Assembly (NCBI GenBank): GCA_029977305.1
Contig: JAPOLF010000036.1
Coordinates: forward strand, 1-12,662
Source: a bacterium
GTDB lineage: Bacteria; Chloroflexota; Chloroflexia; Thermomicrobiales; UBA6265
Length of the DNA: 12,662 nt
Direction: 5' to 3'
This document shows positions 1 through 6,683 of this stretch, piece by piece. Under the pieces are notes generated by a model that saw only the letters and a program-made list of their open reading frames with translations, was not told the DNA's origin and searched no databases. The translations under genes were made by a program, and so were the position numbers. The first letter of the stretch is position 1; every line of letters begins with the position of its first letter.

Positions 1-1
1 G

Positions 2-118
2 CGTCGCCTGCACGAGCACGATCACCACCGTGGCGAGTGAGAGCCACCGCATCCATGGCAGCAGCCGACTCGTCTTCCATGCCGGCGCCCCCGCACCTTG
101 GTCCGTTGCCTTGCTCAT
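2..118 (-). CDS. N-terminal fragment of a membrane protein (possible CtaA/COX15-like)
   Basis: Reading leftward from an ATG at 118, 39 codons are open to the window edge; the rest of the gene lies outside. The fragment has a polar stretch of about 22 residues (SKATDQGAGAPAWKTSRLLP), then a basic/aromatic edge (WMRW) and the start of a hydrophobic helix (LSLATVVIVLVQAT). An AAGGTG at 133-128 lies 9 bases before the ATG and can serve as ribosome binding site. The helix opening resembles the first membrane segment of heme A synthase (CtaA/COX15), where a similar hydrophobic run is followed by a GGLVR motif. That motif would lie beyond the window, so the family assignment is only a guess. The gene is divergent from the P-type ATPase. 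Confidence 0.5.
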   Translation of the reverse strand, partial: MSKATDQGAGAPAWKTSRLLPWMRWLSLATVVIVLVQAT

Positions 119-285
119 CACGATCCACACCTTGAACTGACGCGCGATTCGTTGTCATAGCCTACCCCGGCAGGCGGGGATCTGGGGATCAGGCGGGCCA
201 CCCCCGACTACCTTTGCCCAATGTCGGGGTAGGATGTCCGGAACGACCACGCTGCGGAGCGTTGCAGAATCAAGGGGCACCGCAC
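119..285. promoter_or_regulatory. Divergent intergenic region with direct repeats
   Basis: This 167-base gap between two divergent genes must hold both promoters, but no good -35/-10 pair stands out. A TTGTCA at 152-157 resembles a -35 on the plus strand without a convincing -10 at 16-18 bases. The clearest structure is a repeat cluster: CAGGCGGG occurs at 171-178 and again at 190-197 (19 bases centre to centre), and between them GGGGATCT and GGGGATCA lie in tandem (176-191). CCCCG at 165-169 can pair with CGGGG at 175-179. This looks like a possible operator, but no regulator is identified. Confidence 0.3.
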
Positions 286-2817
286 ATGACCACGAGCACG
301 CTGTCGGCGTCGCCGTCCTCGGCGATCTCCCCCACCAACCCCGCCACGGGCCTCACCTCCGCCGAGGCTGATCAACGCAAGGCTTCGGGGCTGGGCAACA
401 CTGCCGGCCCCTCCACCGGGCGCACCTACGGCCAGATCTTCCGCGAGAACTTCTTCACCTTCATCAACATCTCGCTCCTTCTCGTCGGGGCGCTGCTGAT
501 CGCGATGGGACTGGTGAAGGAGGCCATCCTCGCCTCCGGCCTCGCGGTGCTGAATGCCCTTCTCGGCATCTTGCAGGAGGTCATCGCCAAGCGGCGCCTC
601 GACAAGATCGCCCTCCTGAACAGCGCGATGGCCACCGTCATCCGGGACGGAAAGGAACTAACCATCCTGCCGGCCGACATCGTCCAAGGCGATATCCTCG
701 ATGTCGGTCCCGGGGACCAGTTCTTCGTCGACGGCACCTTGGTCACCGGATCGCTCAAGGCCGACGAATCGCTCCTCACCGGCGAGTCCGACCCGATCCA
801 GAAGGACCCCGGCTCACCCGTCTCCTCCGGCAGTTTCTGCGTCTCCGGTCAGGGGCGGTATCTCGCGGTGAACGTGGGGGACGCCTCCATCGCCGCGAAG
901 ATCGCCGAAGGGGCCCGCGCCACCAAGATCGCCCTCACCCCGCTGCAGCGCGAGGTCAATCAGATCATTCGCTTGCTCCTCACGATCGCCGCCTTCTTCC
1001 TCGCGATGATCGTGCTCAGTTCGCTGCTCCACGACTACCCGTTCAAGGACACCGTGCTCGCCGCCGCGGTGGTCCTCGGCATCGTCCCCTCCGGCCTCTT
1101 CCTGATGATCGTCGTCACCTACTCGATGGCAACCATCCGCCTCGCTGGTCAAAACGCGCTGGTGCAGCAGGTCAACGCCGTCGAATCGCTCTCCAACGTC
1201 GACGTCTTCTGCATGGACAAGACCGGCACCCTCACCGCCAACGCGCTCCAATTGCAGGAGGTCCGCCCGATCAGCGGCAGCGAGGCGGACGCCCGCGCGA
1301 TGCTCGGCACGCTCGTCCGCAGCACCGGCGGCGGCACCGGCACGAGCGACGCCATCGCCGCGGCCTGCCCGGGACAAGCGGTCGCCCCCATCGATGAGAT
1401 CCCCTTCTCCTCCGCTCTCAAGTGGAGCGCCGCGAGCCTCACCGACGGCGCCATCTCCGGCACCTTCGCCATCGGCGCACCGGAATTCCTCGGCCGCGCC
1501 CTCGGCGATCCCTCCCTCACCCCGCCCAGCGAATGGGTCGACCAAGGGTGGCGCGTGCTGCTTTTCGCATCATCTCCGGAGACCGGGTCGTTGCACGATG
1601 CGTCCGGCAATCCGACCTTGCCGCCGTCGATGCGTCCGACCGCATGGCTCGCCTTCATCGATCAACTCCGCCCCAACGCGCGCGAGACCCTGCAGGGATT
1701 CCAGGACGCCGGCATCACCATCAAGATCATCTCCGGCGACAACCCGGAGACCGTCGCCGCGCTCGCCCGGCAAGCGGGGATGCCCCACGACGCCGTCCTC
1801 GTCTCCGGCCTCGAACTGGAGGCGATGGATGACGCCGCTTTCGCCGAAGCCGCAGACACCGCGACCATCTTCGGCCGCGTCACCCCGGAGCAGAAGCGGA
1901 AACTCGTCACTGTGCTCAAGGAGCGCGGCGCCTATGTCGCGATGACCGGGGACGGGGTCAACGATGTGCTCTCGCTCAAGCAGGCCGATCTCGGCATCGC
2001 CATGCAAAGTGGTTCCCAAGCCACGCGCAACGCTGCCGAGATCGTGCTATTGAACGACTCCTTCTCCGCGCTCCCGGCCGCCTTCCAAGAGGGGCAGCGC
2101 ATCCGGCGCGGTCTGCAAGGCGTGCTCGAACTCTTCCTCACCCGCGTCTTCACGGTGACCCTCGTCATCCTCGCGGTGCTGATGGTGGAAGCCGGGTTCC
2201 CGTTCTCGCCGGGGACGCTCACGCTCCTCACGATGCTGACCGTCGGCATCCCGACTTTCGGCATCGCACTCTGGGCCACTCCCGGGATGGCGCCGCGGCG
2301 CATGTCGCCCGCGATCGTCCGATTTGTGTTGCCCGCGTCGATCACCCTCGCGATCGCGGCGTTCCTCGTCTACATCCTGATCTTCCAGATCAGCAACCTC
2401 TCCCTCACCGACCTGCCCGATGGCGGCATCCTCGAGCGGCGCGGTCTCTCCGTCACCGACACCGCCGCCCGCGAGGGGTTGATCCACACGCTCGTGCTCG
2501 GCGGGTTGGTGCTCGTCGCGTTCGCCGCGCCGCCGACCCAATGGTGGGCGGTGGTGAAGCGCAACACGCGCGATTGGCGGCCCACGATGCTCGCCCTGCT
2601 GATGGTCCCGGTGTATGTGATCATCCTGCTGCGCGACGACCTGCGCGGCTTCTTCGATCTGCATGCGCTCCGCCCGCAGGATTACCTGATCATCGCCGGC
2701 ATCGTCGGGATCTGGACGCTCGCGGTGCGCGAGGTCTGGAAGCGCAACATCTTCGGCCGCTATTTCGGCTACGATCACCGCCGACCCGACCAGCCCCTCC
2801 CGGAGAGCCAACTCTGA
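286..2817 (+). CDS. CtpE-like cation-transporting P-type ATPase
   Basis: An 843-residue ATP-driven cation pump of the inner membrane. The N terminus is Ser/Thr/Pro-rich with no metal-binding domain, then GLTSAEADQRKASGLGN (about 22-38), the usual P-ATPase entry motif. Ten membrane segments are visible: two at about 59-100, two near 240-285, six after about 620. Signature motifs are intact: TGES (165-168, actuator), DKTGTLT with phosphorylated D311, a KWSA nucleotide-site motif (K379) and TGDGVND (554-560). Helix 4 reads PSGL (268-271) instead of PEGL, and helix 6 carries VGIPTFGIAL, like the IGIPxF stretch of CtpE relatives. Mycobacterial CtpE is a calcium transporter, so Ca2+ is the best substrate guess, unproven here. 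I chose ATG 286 because AAGGGG lies 9 bases upstream. An in-frame TTG at 214 adds 24 residues unlike the family and lacks a ribosome binding site. The next gene starts on its stop codon. Confidence 0.9.
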   Translation: MTTSTLSASPSSAISPTNPATGLTSAEADQRKASGLGNTAGPSTGRTYGQIFRENFFTFINISLLLVGALLIAMGLVKEAILASGLAVLNALLGILQEVIAKRRLDKIALLNSAMATVIRDGKELTILPADIVQGDILDVGPGDQFFVDGTLVTGSLKADESLLTGESDPIQKDPGSPVSSGSFCVSGQGRYLAVNVGDASIAAKIAEGARATKIALTPLQREVNQIIRLLLTIAAFFLAMIVLSSLLHDYPFKDTVLAAAVVLGIVPSGLFLMIVVTYSMATIRLAGQNALVQQVNAVESLSNVDVFCMDKTGTLTANALQLQEVRPISGSEADARAMLGTLVRSTGGGTGTSDAIAAACPGQAVAPIDEIPFSSALKWSAASLTDGAISGTFAIGAPEFLGRALGDPSLTPPSEWVDQGWRVLLFASSPETGSLHDASGNPTLPPSMRPTAWLAFIDQLRPNARETLQGFQDAGITIKIISGDNPETVAALARQAGMPHDAVLVSGLELEAMDDAAFAEAADTATIFGRVTPEQKRKLVTVLKERGAYVAMTGDGVNDVLSLKQADLGIAMQSGSQATRNAAEIVLLNDSFSALPAAFQEGQRIRRGLQGVLELFLTRVFTVTLVILAVLMVEAGFPFSPGTLTLLTMLTVGIPTFGIALWATPGMAPRRMSPAIVRFVLPASITLAIAAFLVYILIFQISNLSLTDLPDGGILERRGLSVTDTAAREGLIHTLVLGGLVLVAFAAPPTQWWAVVKRNTRDWRPTMLALLMVPVYVIILLRDDLRGFFDLHALRPQDYLIIAGIVGIWTLAVREVWKRNIFGRYFGYDHRRPDQPLPESQL

Positions 2818-3212
2818 TGCGACGCACCGGTCTCCTCCACGCGCAACTCGCCGCGGTGATCGCGGCCATGGGCCATGGCGACACCCTCGTCATCGCCGAC
2901 GCCGGCCTGCCCATCCCACCCGGTGTGACCTGCATCGACCTCGCGGTCTCCCCCGGCGTTCCCGGGGTGCTCGATCTCCTCGCGGCCGTCGCCGGCGATC
3001 TCGTGGTCGAGCGATTCCTCCTCGCCGACGAACTCCTCGCCCGCGATGCGATGCTCCCGATCGCCGTGCGCGCGTTCTTCCCGGACGCAAGCGAAGATCA
3101 CGCCCCGCACGAGATCTTCAAGCAACACTCCCGCACCGCCGCGGCGATCGTCCGCACGGGAGAGTTCACGCCGTACGCCAACGTCCTGCTCGTTGCGGGG
3201 GTGCCCTTCTGA
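2817..3212 (+). CDS. rbsD: D-ribose pyranase, RbsD/FucU family
   Basis: A 131-residue cytoplasmic mutarotase that interconverts pyran and furan forms of D-ribose, usually feeding ribokinase. The family signature is clear along the whole length: GHGDTLVIADAGLPIP near residues 19-34 (with the family's catalytic His in GHGD), then IDLAVSPGVP, a PHEIFK segment with a second conserved His, and a C-terminal VRTGEFTPYANVLL stretch that closely matches RbsD. The length is normal (about 130-140). The ATG uses the last base of the ATPase stop codon (TGATG), and GGAGAG lies about 11 bases upstream inside the ATPase gene, so translation is probably coupled. It is odd that no ribokinase, ribose transporter or RbsR-type regulator is in the window. 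FucU-type L-fucose mutarotase activity is the main alternative. The family is certain, the sugar less so. Confidence 0.9.
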   Translation: MRRTGLLHAQLAAVIAAMGHGDTLVIADAGLPIPPGVTCIDLAVSPGVPGVLDLLAAVAGDLVVERFLLADELLARDAMLPIAVRAFFPDASEDHAPHEIFKQHSRTAAAIVRTGEFTPYANVLLVAGVPF

Positions 3213-3289
3213 TCCGTTCCGCCCCCGCGCCGCGCGTGCTATAACGCTCCGGCGGTCGGCCGACGCGGCAACACCGCAGGGGAGCATCG
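3213..3289 (+). promoter_or_regulatory. Short intergenic gap with possible -10 and ribosome binding site
   Basis: This 77-base gap precedes the TauE/SafE gene. TATAAC at 3240-3245 fits a -10 element, but the sequence 17 bases upstream (TTCCGC) is a poor -35. AGGGGAG at 3278-3284 lies 5 bases before the GTG at 3290 and fixes that start. The exporter gene may have its own promoter or may be read from the upstream gene. Confidence 0.3.
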
Positions 3290-4135
3290 GTGGACATCAC
3301 CCTCGGCCTTGAACTCGCTGCCGTGTCCGCGCTCGCCGCCATCCTCGGCTCGATGCTGGGATTGGGCGGTGGAGTCTTCCTCGTGCCGATCTTCACGCTC
3401 TTCTTCGGCATCGATCCGAAGATCGCCGTCGGCGCGAGTGCCGTCGTGGTCGTCACCAATTCGGTGGTCGGCTCCACGGTGCACCTGCGCAACCAATTCA
3501 CCAACCTTCGCTTGGCGATGCTGCTGCAAGTGACGATGGCGGTTGGGGCCCTTGCCGGTGCCCTGTACGGGGTCACCGCGCGCCCCGCCACCGTCTACGT
3601 CGTCTTCGGCCTCGTCCTCCTCTATGCCGCGATTTCGATGGGCATCCCGCGCTCGAATGCGGTGGCGCGGGTGGGGCCCGATCCGCTCGATCTCGGCGCC
3701 CAGTTCGACGACAGCGCTGCCAAGAGCACCACCGCCTACGTGCCGCGCAAGGTGCCCGTCGGGATGGGGATCAGCGTCGGGGCAGGCGTGCTCTCCGGGA
3801 TGCTCGGCGTGGGTGGCGGCGTGGTGATGGTCCCGGTGATGAACCAACTGATGGGCGTGCCGGTGAAGGCTGCCGTCGGCACCTCCGCGTTCATGGTCGG
3901 GATCACCTCGGTGGCCACCGCCAGCGTCTTCTACGCCAACGGCAAGGTGGACCCCGCGGTCGTCGTGCCGGCGGTGCTCGGTGTCTTTCTGGGCGGTCAG
4001 GTGGGTGCCCGCCTCACGAAGAAGCTCAAGGCCCAGCGGCTCTCGCTGCTCTTCGCGATCGTGCTGCTCTATCTCGGGGTGCGAATGGTGTTGCAAGGAC
4101 TTGGCATCTCGGTGCCTTGGCTGGGGATCGCGTGA
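3290..4135 (+). CDS. TauE/SafE family sulfite/anion exporter
   Basis: A 281-residue integral membrane protein of the TauE/SafE (formerly DUF81) family, which moves small sulfur anions such as sulfite or organosulfonates across the inner membrane. The internal duplication typical of the family is visible. The first half opens with GSMLGLGGGVFLVPIF (about 20-36) and the second with GMLGVGGGVVMVPVM near 170, each followed by A(V/A)G(A/T)SA. About eight hydrophobic segments are separated by a polar central loop of about 40 residues (roughly 120-155). The GTG start at 3290 is supported by AGGGGAG 5 bases upstream. The next gene, a DUF1634 protein, begins on its stop codon, an arrangement that recurs next to TauE/SafE genes. 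The substrate cannot be read from the sequence, and no cysteine, taurine or thiosulfate catabolic genes lie nearby. Confidence 0.92.
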   Translation: MDITLGLELAAVSALAAILGSMLGLGGGVFLVPIFTLFFGIDPKIAVGASAVVVVTNSVVGSTVHLRNQFTNLRLAMLLQVTMAVGALAGALYGVTARPATVYVVFGLVLLYAAISMGIPRSNAVARVGPDPLDLGAQFDDSAAKSTTAYVPRKVPVGMGISVGAGVLSGMLGVGGGVVMVPVMNQLMGVPVKAAVGTSAFMVGITSVATASVFYANGKVDPAVVVPAVLGVFLGGQVGARLTKKLKAQRLSLLFAIVLLYLGVRMVLQGLGISVPWLGIA

Positions 4136-4521
4136 TGACCACACCCACGCCTCCCACCACCCCCGATCTCGCTCAGCGGCAGGCAGGCGTCGCATCGCTG
4201 CACCAGCGGGTGATCACCGTGCTGACGTGGGGATGGCGCATCGGTGCGGGGCTGCTCGTGCTCGGCCTCGCGCTCACCCTTGTGCGTGGTGAGCAGTTGC
4301 CGGATCAGGCACTCCTCCCAAATGCGATCCTCGCCGACCTGCTCGCGGGGCGCGCGGCGGGGGTGGTCGATCTCGCCATCATCCTGCTGATCGCGACACC
4401 GGTGGTCGCCACCGCGGTGGTCGCCCTCGGGTTTTGGCAGCGCCACGAAAAGCGCTACACCGCGATCACCCTGCTCGTGCTGCTCGTGCTCATCCTGAGC
4501 GTGGTGGTGTCGCTGCGCTAG
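4135..4521 (+). CDS. DUF1634 membrane protein, partner of TauE/SafE
   Basis: A 128-residue membrane protein. After a Pro/Thr-rich start (residues 1-12) and an amphipathic stretch there are three hydrophobic segments: about 35-52 (IGAGLLVLGLALTLV), 81-100 (GVVDLAIILLIATPVVATAV) and 108-127. The middle block, with LIATPVV followed by a charged QRHEKRY and a last helix, is the DUF1634 pattern (small membrane proteins found beside TauE/SafE permeases). The ATG shares one base with the exporter's TGA (TGATG), and GGGGAT lies just upstream inside that gene, so the two are probably made together as subunits or assembly partners. An in-frame upstream start at 4117 would overlap the exporter and is not needed. 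Its biochemical role is unknown. Confidence 0.85.
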   Translation: MTTPTPPTTPDLAQRQAGVASLHQRVITVLTWGWRIGAGLLVLGLALTLVRGEQLPDQALLPNAILADLLAGRAAGVVDLAIILLIATPVVATAVVALGFWQRHEKRYTAITLLVLLVLILSVVVSLR

Positions 4522-4591
4522 ACTCGTGCGCATGCGAGGCGCCGTCGTGAATCGCGCCGAACCGCCCTCTCCGTGCCTTCAGGAGGCCGCG

Positions 4592-5389
4592 ATGCGCCCA
4601 GTCGTGATCGTCGCGATGCAGTCGGAACTCCAGCACCTCGTGGCGCGCTTGGAGCTCATCTCGTCCCATGTCCACGGGCCATGGACCACCGACCTGATGC
4701 GCCTGCCGCACACCGATGCCGAGGTCTCCGTCATCCACGGCGGGATCGGCATGATCAACGCCGCCGCCGCAGCCGAGTTCGCCTGCGACCGGCTCTCCCC
4801 CACCATGATCCTGAACTACGGCTGCGCCGGGGCCCACACCCGCGACCAACTTCCCGGCGATGTCGTGATCGGCTCCGCCACCTATCACCAAGGCGCTTTC
4901 CACATCCTCACCGACGGCACGCTCCACTACCCGGAGACCGAGTATGGAGTGACCACCGACAAGGTTGTCCCCAACCTCCGCCCGTGTGACGCCCACCTCC
5001 TGCAGACGGCCATCGACGTCACCGCCGGATGGACCCCCACCCCATGGCCCACCCAACTGCCATGGCCGAAAGGCGTCCCCCGCCGCGAGCAGCGGGTGCA
5101 GGTCGGCACGGTCGCATCCGCGGACATCTGGACCCAGCAGACCGAGCGCATCGATCGCATGCACTCCGCCATCCGCTCCCTATGCGAGGACATGGAAGCC
5201 GCGGCCATGAATCGCGTCAGCAGCCGCTGGAATGTGCCCTTCATGACGGTGAAAGACATCTCGAACAACGAGTTCCTCGAGGTCTCGGACCTGATCGGCG
5301 ACATCGAGGTTCTGCCCGAATCCCAAGTCGGCCTCCGTTCAGCGGAGGTGATCCTCCGCATGCTCGCCGCCCTTCACGCCGAGCACTGA
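4592..5389 (+). CDS. MTA/SAH nucleosidase-like protein (nucleoside phosphorylase-I fold)
   Basis: A 265-residue cytoplasmic enzyme of the PNP/MTAN superfamily, which breaks N-glycosidic bonds of purine nucleosides. Family features: VVIVAMQSE at the N terminus with E12 in the place of the MTAN catalytic Glu, a GGIGMINAAAA nucleoside loop (about 50-60), NYGCAGAH in the anion/ribose region, and CEDMEAAAM around E202, which matches the ribose-binding Met-Glu of MTAN. At the usual catalytic Asp (VRAISD in E. coli MTAN) this protein has VKDISNN: N225 aligns with the Asp, while D222 is three residues earlier. Asn at this site favours 6-oxopurines in trimeric PNPs, so the substrate may not be MTA/SAH. 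The start at 4592 has AGGAGG (4581-4586) at ideal spacing; the longer reading from 4526 lacks one. It lies 70 bases after the DUF1634 gene with no clear functional tie. Confidence 0.85.
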   Translation: MRPVVIVAMQSELQHLVARLELISSHVHGPWTTDLMRLPHTDAEVSVIHGGIGMINAAAAAEFACDRLSPTMILNYGCAGAHTRDQLPGDVVIGSATYHQGAFHILTDGTLHYPETEYGVTTDKVVPNLRPCDAHLLQTAIDVTAGWTPTPWPTQLPWPKGVPRREQRVQVGTVASADIWTQQTERIDRMHSAIRSLCEDMEAAAMNRVSSRWNVPFMTVKDISNNEFLEVSDLIGDIEVLPESQVGLRSAEVILRMLAALHAEH

Positions 5390-5493
5390 TGTCCGAATCC
5401 GCATGCCCGCCGGAAGACGCGCACCCAAGCGGTTACCCAGCCCCGTGTATCAACACGCTGGGCGATCCCCTCTCCTTCGACACGAGCCACTGA
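5389..5493 (+). CDS. Possible 34-codon ORF coupled to the nucleosidase gene
   Basis: An ATG that overlaps the nucleosidase stop codon by one base (TGATG) opens 34 codons ending at TGA 5491-5493. The product would be polar and Pro/Ser-rich with two Cys, no membrane segment and no domain I recognise. The same TGATG junction is used by two real genes in this run, which is the only argument for translation. A strong hairpin (5436-5462) lies inside it. It may simply be untranslated spacer before the acidic protein gene. Confidence 0.22.
   Translation: MSESACPPEDAHPSGYPAPCINTLGDPLSFDTSH
5436..5462 (+). terminator. Hairpin after the nucleosidase gene
   Basis: CCCAGC (5436-5441) and GTGT (5445-5448) pair with ACAC (5453-5456) and GCTGGG (5457-5462): a 10-bp stem with a 3-base bulge (CCC) and an ATCA loop. 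No T-run follows, so it may be a factor-dependent terminator or an mRNA 3' stabiliser rather than a classic intrinsic terminator. It lies 46 bases beyond the nucleosidase stop codon and 65 bases before the next gene. Confidence 0.4.
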
Positions 5494-5527
5494 ACGCCAG
5501 CGGCGACATGTCAAGGAGCGACAACCC

Positions 5528-5860
5528 ATGATCCACCGCATCTCTCGCATGGCCCTCGGCCTGATCGTTGCCGGTTGCCTCGTCGGTGGCGGTGCCACCA
5601 GTGCCCTCGCCGACTGGGATGGTGCCGACGACAACGGCAGCTGGGACGACAGCGTCGGCATCGACGATTCGATGCTTTCCGGCCTCTTCCCAGCAGGGTT
5701 CCCGATGGTCTCCATGGGCATCGATGACTCCGGCTCCGATGACTGGGGCACCGGGTCATGGGACGACAGCAGTGGGGATGACAGCGGCAACGACGACAAC
5801 GGTTGGGACGATCACGGCGACGATCACGACGGCAACGATGACAACGGCTGGGACGACTAG
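5528..5860 (+). CDS. Small exported Asp/Trp/Gly-rich acidic protein
   Basis: A 110-residue protein of unknown function with a clear export signal: basic residues (R4, R7), a hydrophobic core, and ALA before D29 as a signal peptidase I site. VAGC (14-17) also fits a lipobox, so lipoprotein processing at C17 is an alternative. The part after residue 28 (82 residues) holds 27 Asp and 6 Trp with no Lys, Arg or Glu, giving a very low pI. Trp-Asp-Asp recurs, and the nine-residue unit GNDDNGWDD appears twice near the C terminus. A less acidic patch (about 49-64, LSGLFPAGFPMVSMG) interrupts the acidic parts. Asp/Asn/Gly-rich repeats often bind Ca2+, but no exact EF-hand or RTX nonapeptide is seen, so calcium binding is a guess. 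AAGGAG at 5513-5518, 9 bases before the ATG, fixes the start. Confidence 0.72.
   Translation: MIHRISRMALGLIVAGCLVGGGATSALADWDGADDNGSWDDSVGIDDSMLSGLFPAGFPMVSMGIDDSGSDDWGTGSWDDSSGDDSGNDDNGWDDHGDDHDGNDDNGWDD
5786..5857 (+). repeat. Two 27-base repeat units coding for GNDDNGWDD
   Basis: Bases 5786-5812 and 5831-5857 are direct repeats of 27 bases with three differences. All three fall in third codon positions and are silent (GAC/GAT, GGT/GGC, GAT/GAC). They are separated by 18 bases that code for a His/Asp-rich spacer. The pattern indicates a duplicated peptide unit kept at the protein level. Confidence 0.75.
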
Positions 5861-5886
5861 CACCCACACCGATCCGTCACGGACAC

Positions 5887-5912
5887 GAGGGCCGGGCTTT
5901 CGCCCGGCCCTC
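5887..5912. terminator. Bidirectional hairpin terminator between convergent genes
   Basis: An 11-bp perfect stem, GAGGGCCGGGC (5887-5897) and GCCCGGCCCTC (5902-5912), with a TTTC loop. It lies 26 bases after the acidic protein stop codon and 26 bases beyond the stop codon of the minus-strand B3/4 gene, so it can serve both. No T-run follows on either strand. The very stable GC stem and its position make termination likely. Confidence 0.75.
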
Positions 5913-5938
5913 ATCCATTGCTCCACCATCAGGGGCGG

Positions 5939-6655
5939 TTAGTAACGTCTCGAAGCAACCGTGATCGCGGGATCGAGCGCCAACAGCCCGGTAGTCAACT
6001 CCGCGCCGGCGGCTTCCACCAGCGCGGACGCATCCCGCCCCATCCCTTCCAGCAGGAACAGCACGGTGGCCGTCTCCGGGGTGATCCGCGTCCGCACGCA
6101 TTGTCGCCAGTTCCACCGCCGACACGTCACGCCGAGATCGTCCCGCCAGATCACCTCCCCCGCCAGCGGATGCTCCGTCACCGGTTCCCCCGACTCCATG
6201 GTGTCGAATGGCTCCTCACCGGTGGCGACGGTGAGCCGCGGCGCCCCGACGTAACGATCAAGGTCCTCGCCACCGATCGGCATCGCATGACGAATGGAAA
6301 TGCTGTTGTACAGATCCGTCACGGGGTCGATGCGCGGCAGTCCTGCCTCCAGCCGCTTGAGCAGGGCGAGGGCGCTGGGACTCGTGCGCTTGGGCTTCGC
6401 GCCAAACGCTGTGAAGGCCGCCATCCACGCCGCGATGTGCGGATCGGTCGTCCAGTCCTCCACCCCTCGTGCGCGGAGTTCCGCCTCGGCGAGGTCGAGC
6501 GGCGCCGGTGCGTCGATGGCTGAGGCCGCGATCCGCCCCCAGTCAATCGGTCCCGCGATCAGCACCAACACCCGGTACTCCGGCCACCGCTCATAGATGA
6601 TCGGATCGATTACCACCTGATCAATGCCCCCACCATGCATGGCATGTCCGCTCAC
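5939..6655 (-). CDS. B3/4 (PheT-like tRNA-binding) domain protein
   Basis: A 238-residue cytoplasmic protein. From about residue 108 it carries the B3/4 fold that is also in the phenylalanyl-tRNA synthetase beta chain: DPVTDLYNSISIRHAMPIGG (110-129), then GEDLDRYVG, ATGEEPFDTM, a GEVIWRDDLGV strand and CRRWNWRQCVRTRITPET (178-195). Free-standing B3/4 proteins (COG3382 type) are thought to act on or edit mischarged tRNA or amino acid-like substrates, but no reaction is firmly established. The N-terminal 100 residues are less conserved and partly helical. The start is a GTG at 6655, because GGGAGGA (6668-6662) lies 6 bases upstream. The reading frame continues open for 31 more codons inside the upstream gene, but that part is not family-like. 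It is 28 bases after the DedA-like gene, so probably the same operon. Confidence 0.85.
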   Translation of the reverse strand: MSGHAMHGGGIDQVVIDPIIYERWPEYRVLVLIAGPIDWGRIAASAIDAPAPLDLAEAELRARGVEDWTTDPHIAAWMAAFTAFGAKPKRTSPSALALLKRLEAGLPRIDPVTDLYNSISIRHAMPIGGEDLDRYVGAPRLTVATGEEPFDTMESGEPVTEHPLAGEVIWRDDLGVTCRRWNWRQCVRTRITPETATVLFLLEGMGRDASALVEAAGAELTTGLLALDPAITVASRRY

Positions 6656-6683
6656 CGCACATCCTCCCGGACCATTGGCAGCA

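Noticed and set aside
214..285. A 24-residue N-terminal extension of the ATPase from a TTG.
   Set aside because: No ribosome binding site and no family similarity; ATG 286 has AAGGGG upstream.
814..1545. A 243-codon minus-strand ORF, and a similar 254-codon one at 2047-2811.
   Set aside because: Both are low-complexity Gly/Asp/Glu/Arg/Val frames opposite the well-supported P-type ATPase.
3239..4195. A 318-codon minus-strand ORF.
   Set aside because: Composition dominated by His/Asp/Arg/Glu; a shadow of the TauE/SafE gene.
4526..4591. A longer N terminus for the nucleosidase.
   Set aside because: A perfect AGGAGG precedes ATG 4592, and E12 then falls at the normal MTAN position.
5786..5857. 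A CRISPR-like or mobile repeat array.
   Set aside because: Only two units, in frame within a coding region and differing only at silent sites.
5774..5860. An EF-hand or RTX calcium-binding repeat in the acidic protein.
   Set aside because: The Asp/Asn/Gly spacing does not fit DxDxDG or GGxGxDxUx, so only a general cation-binding guess is justified.
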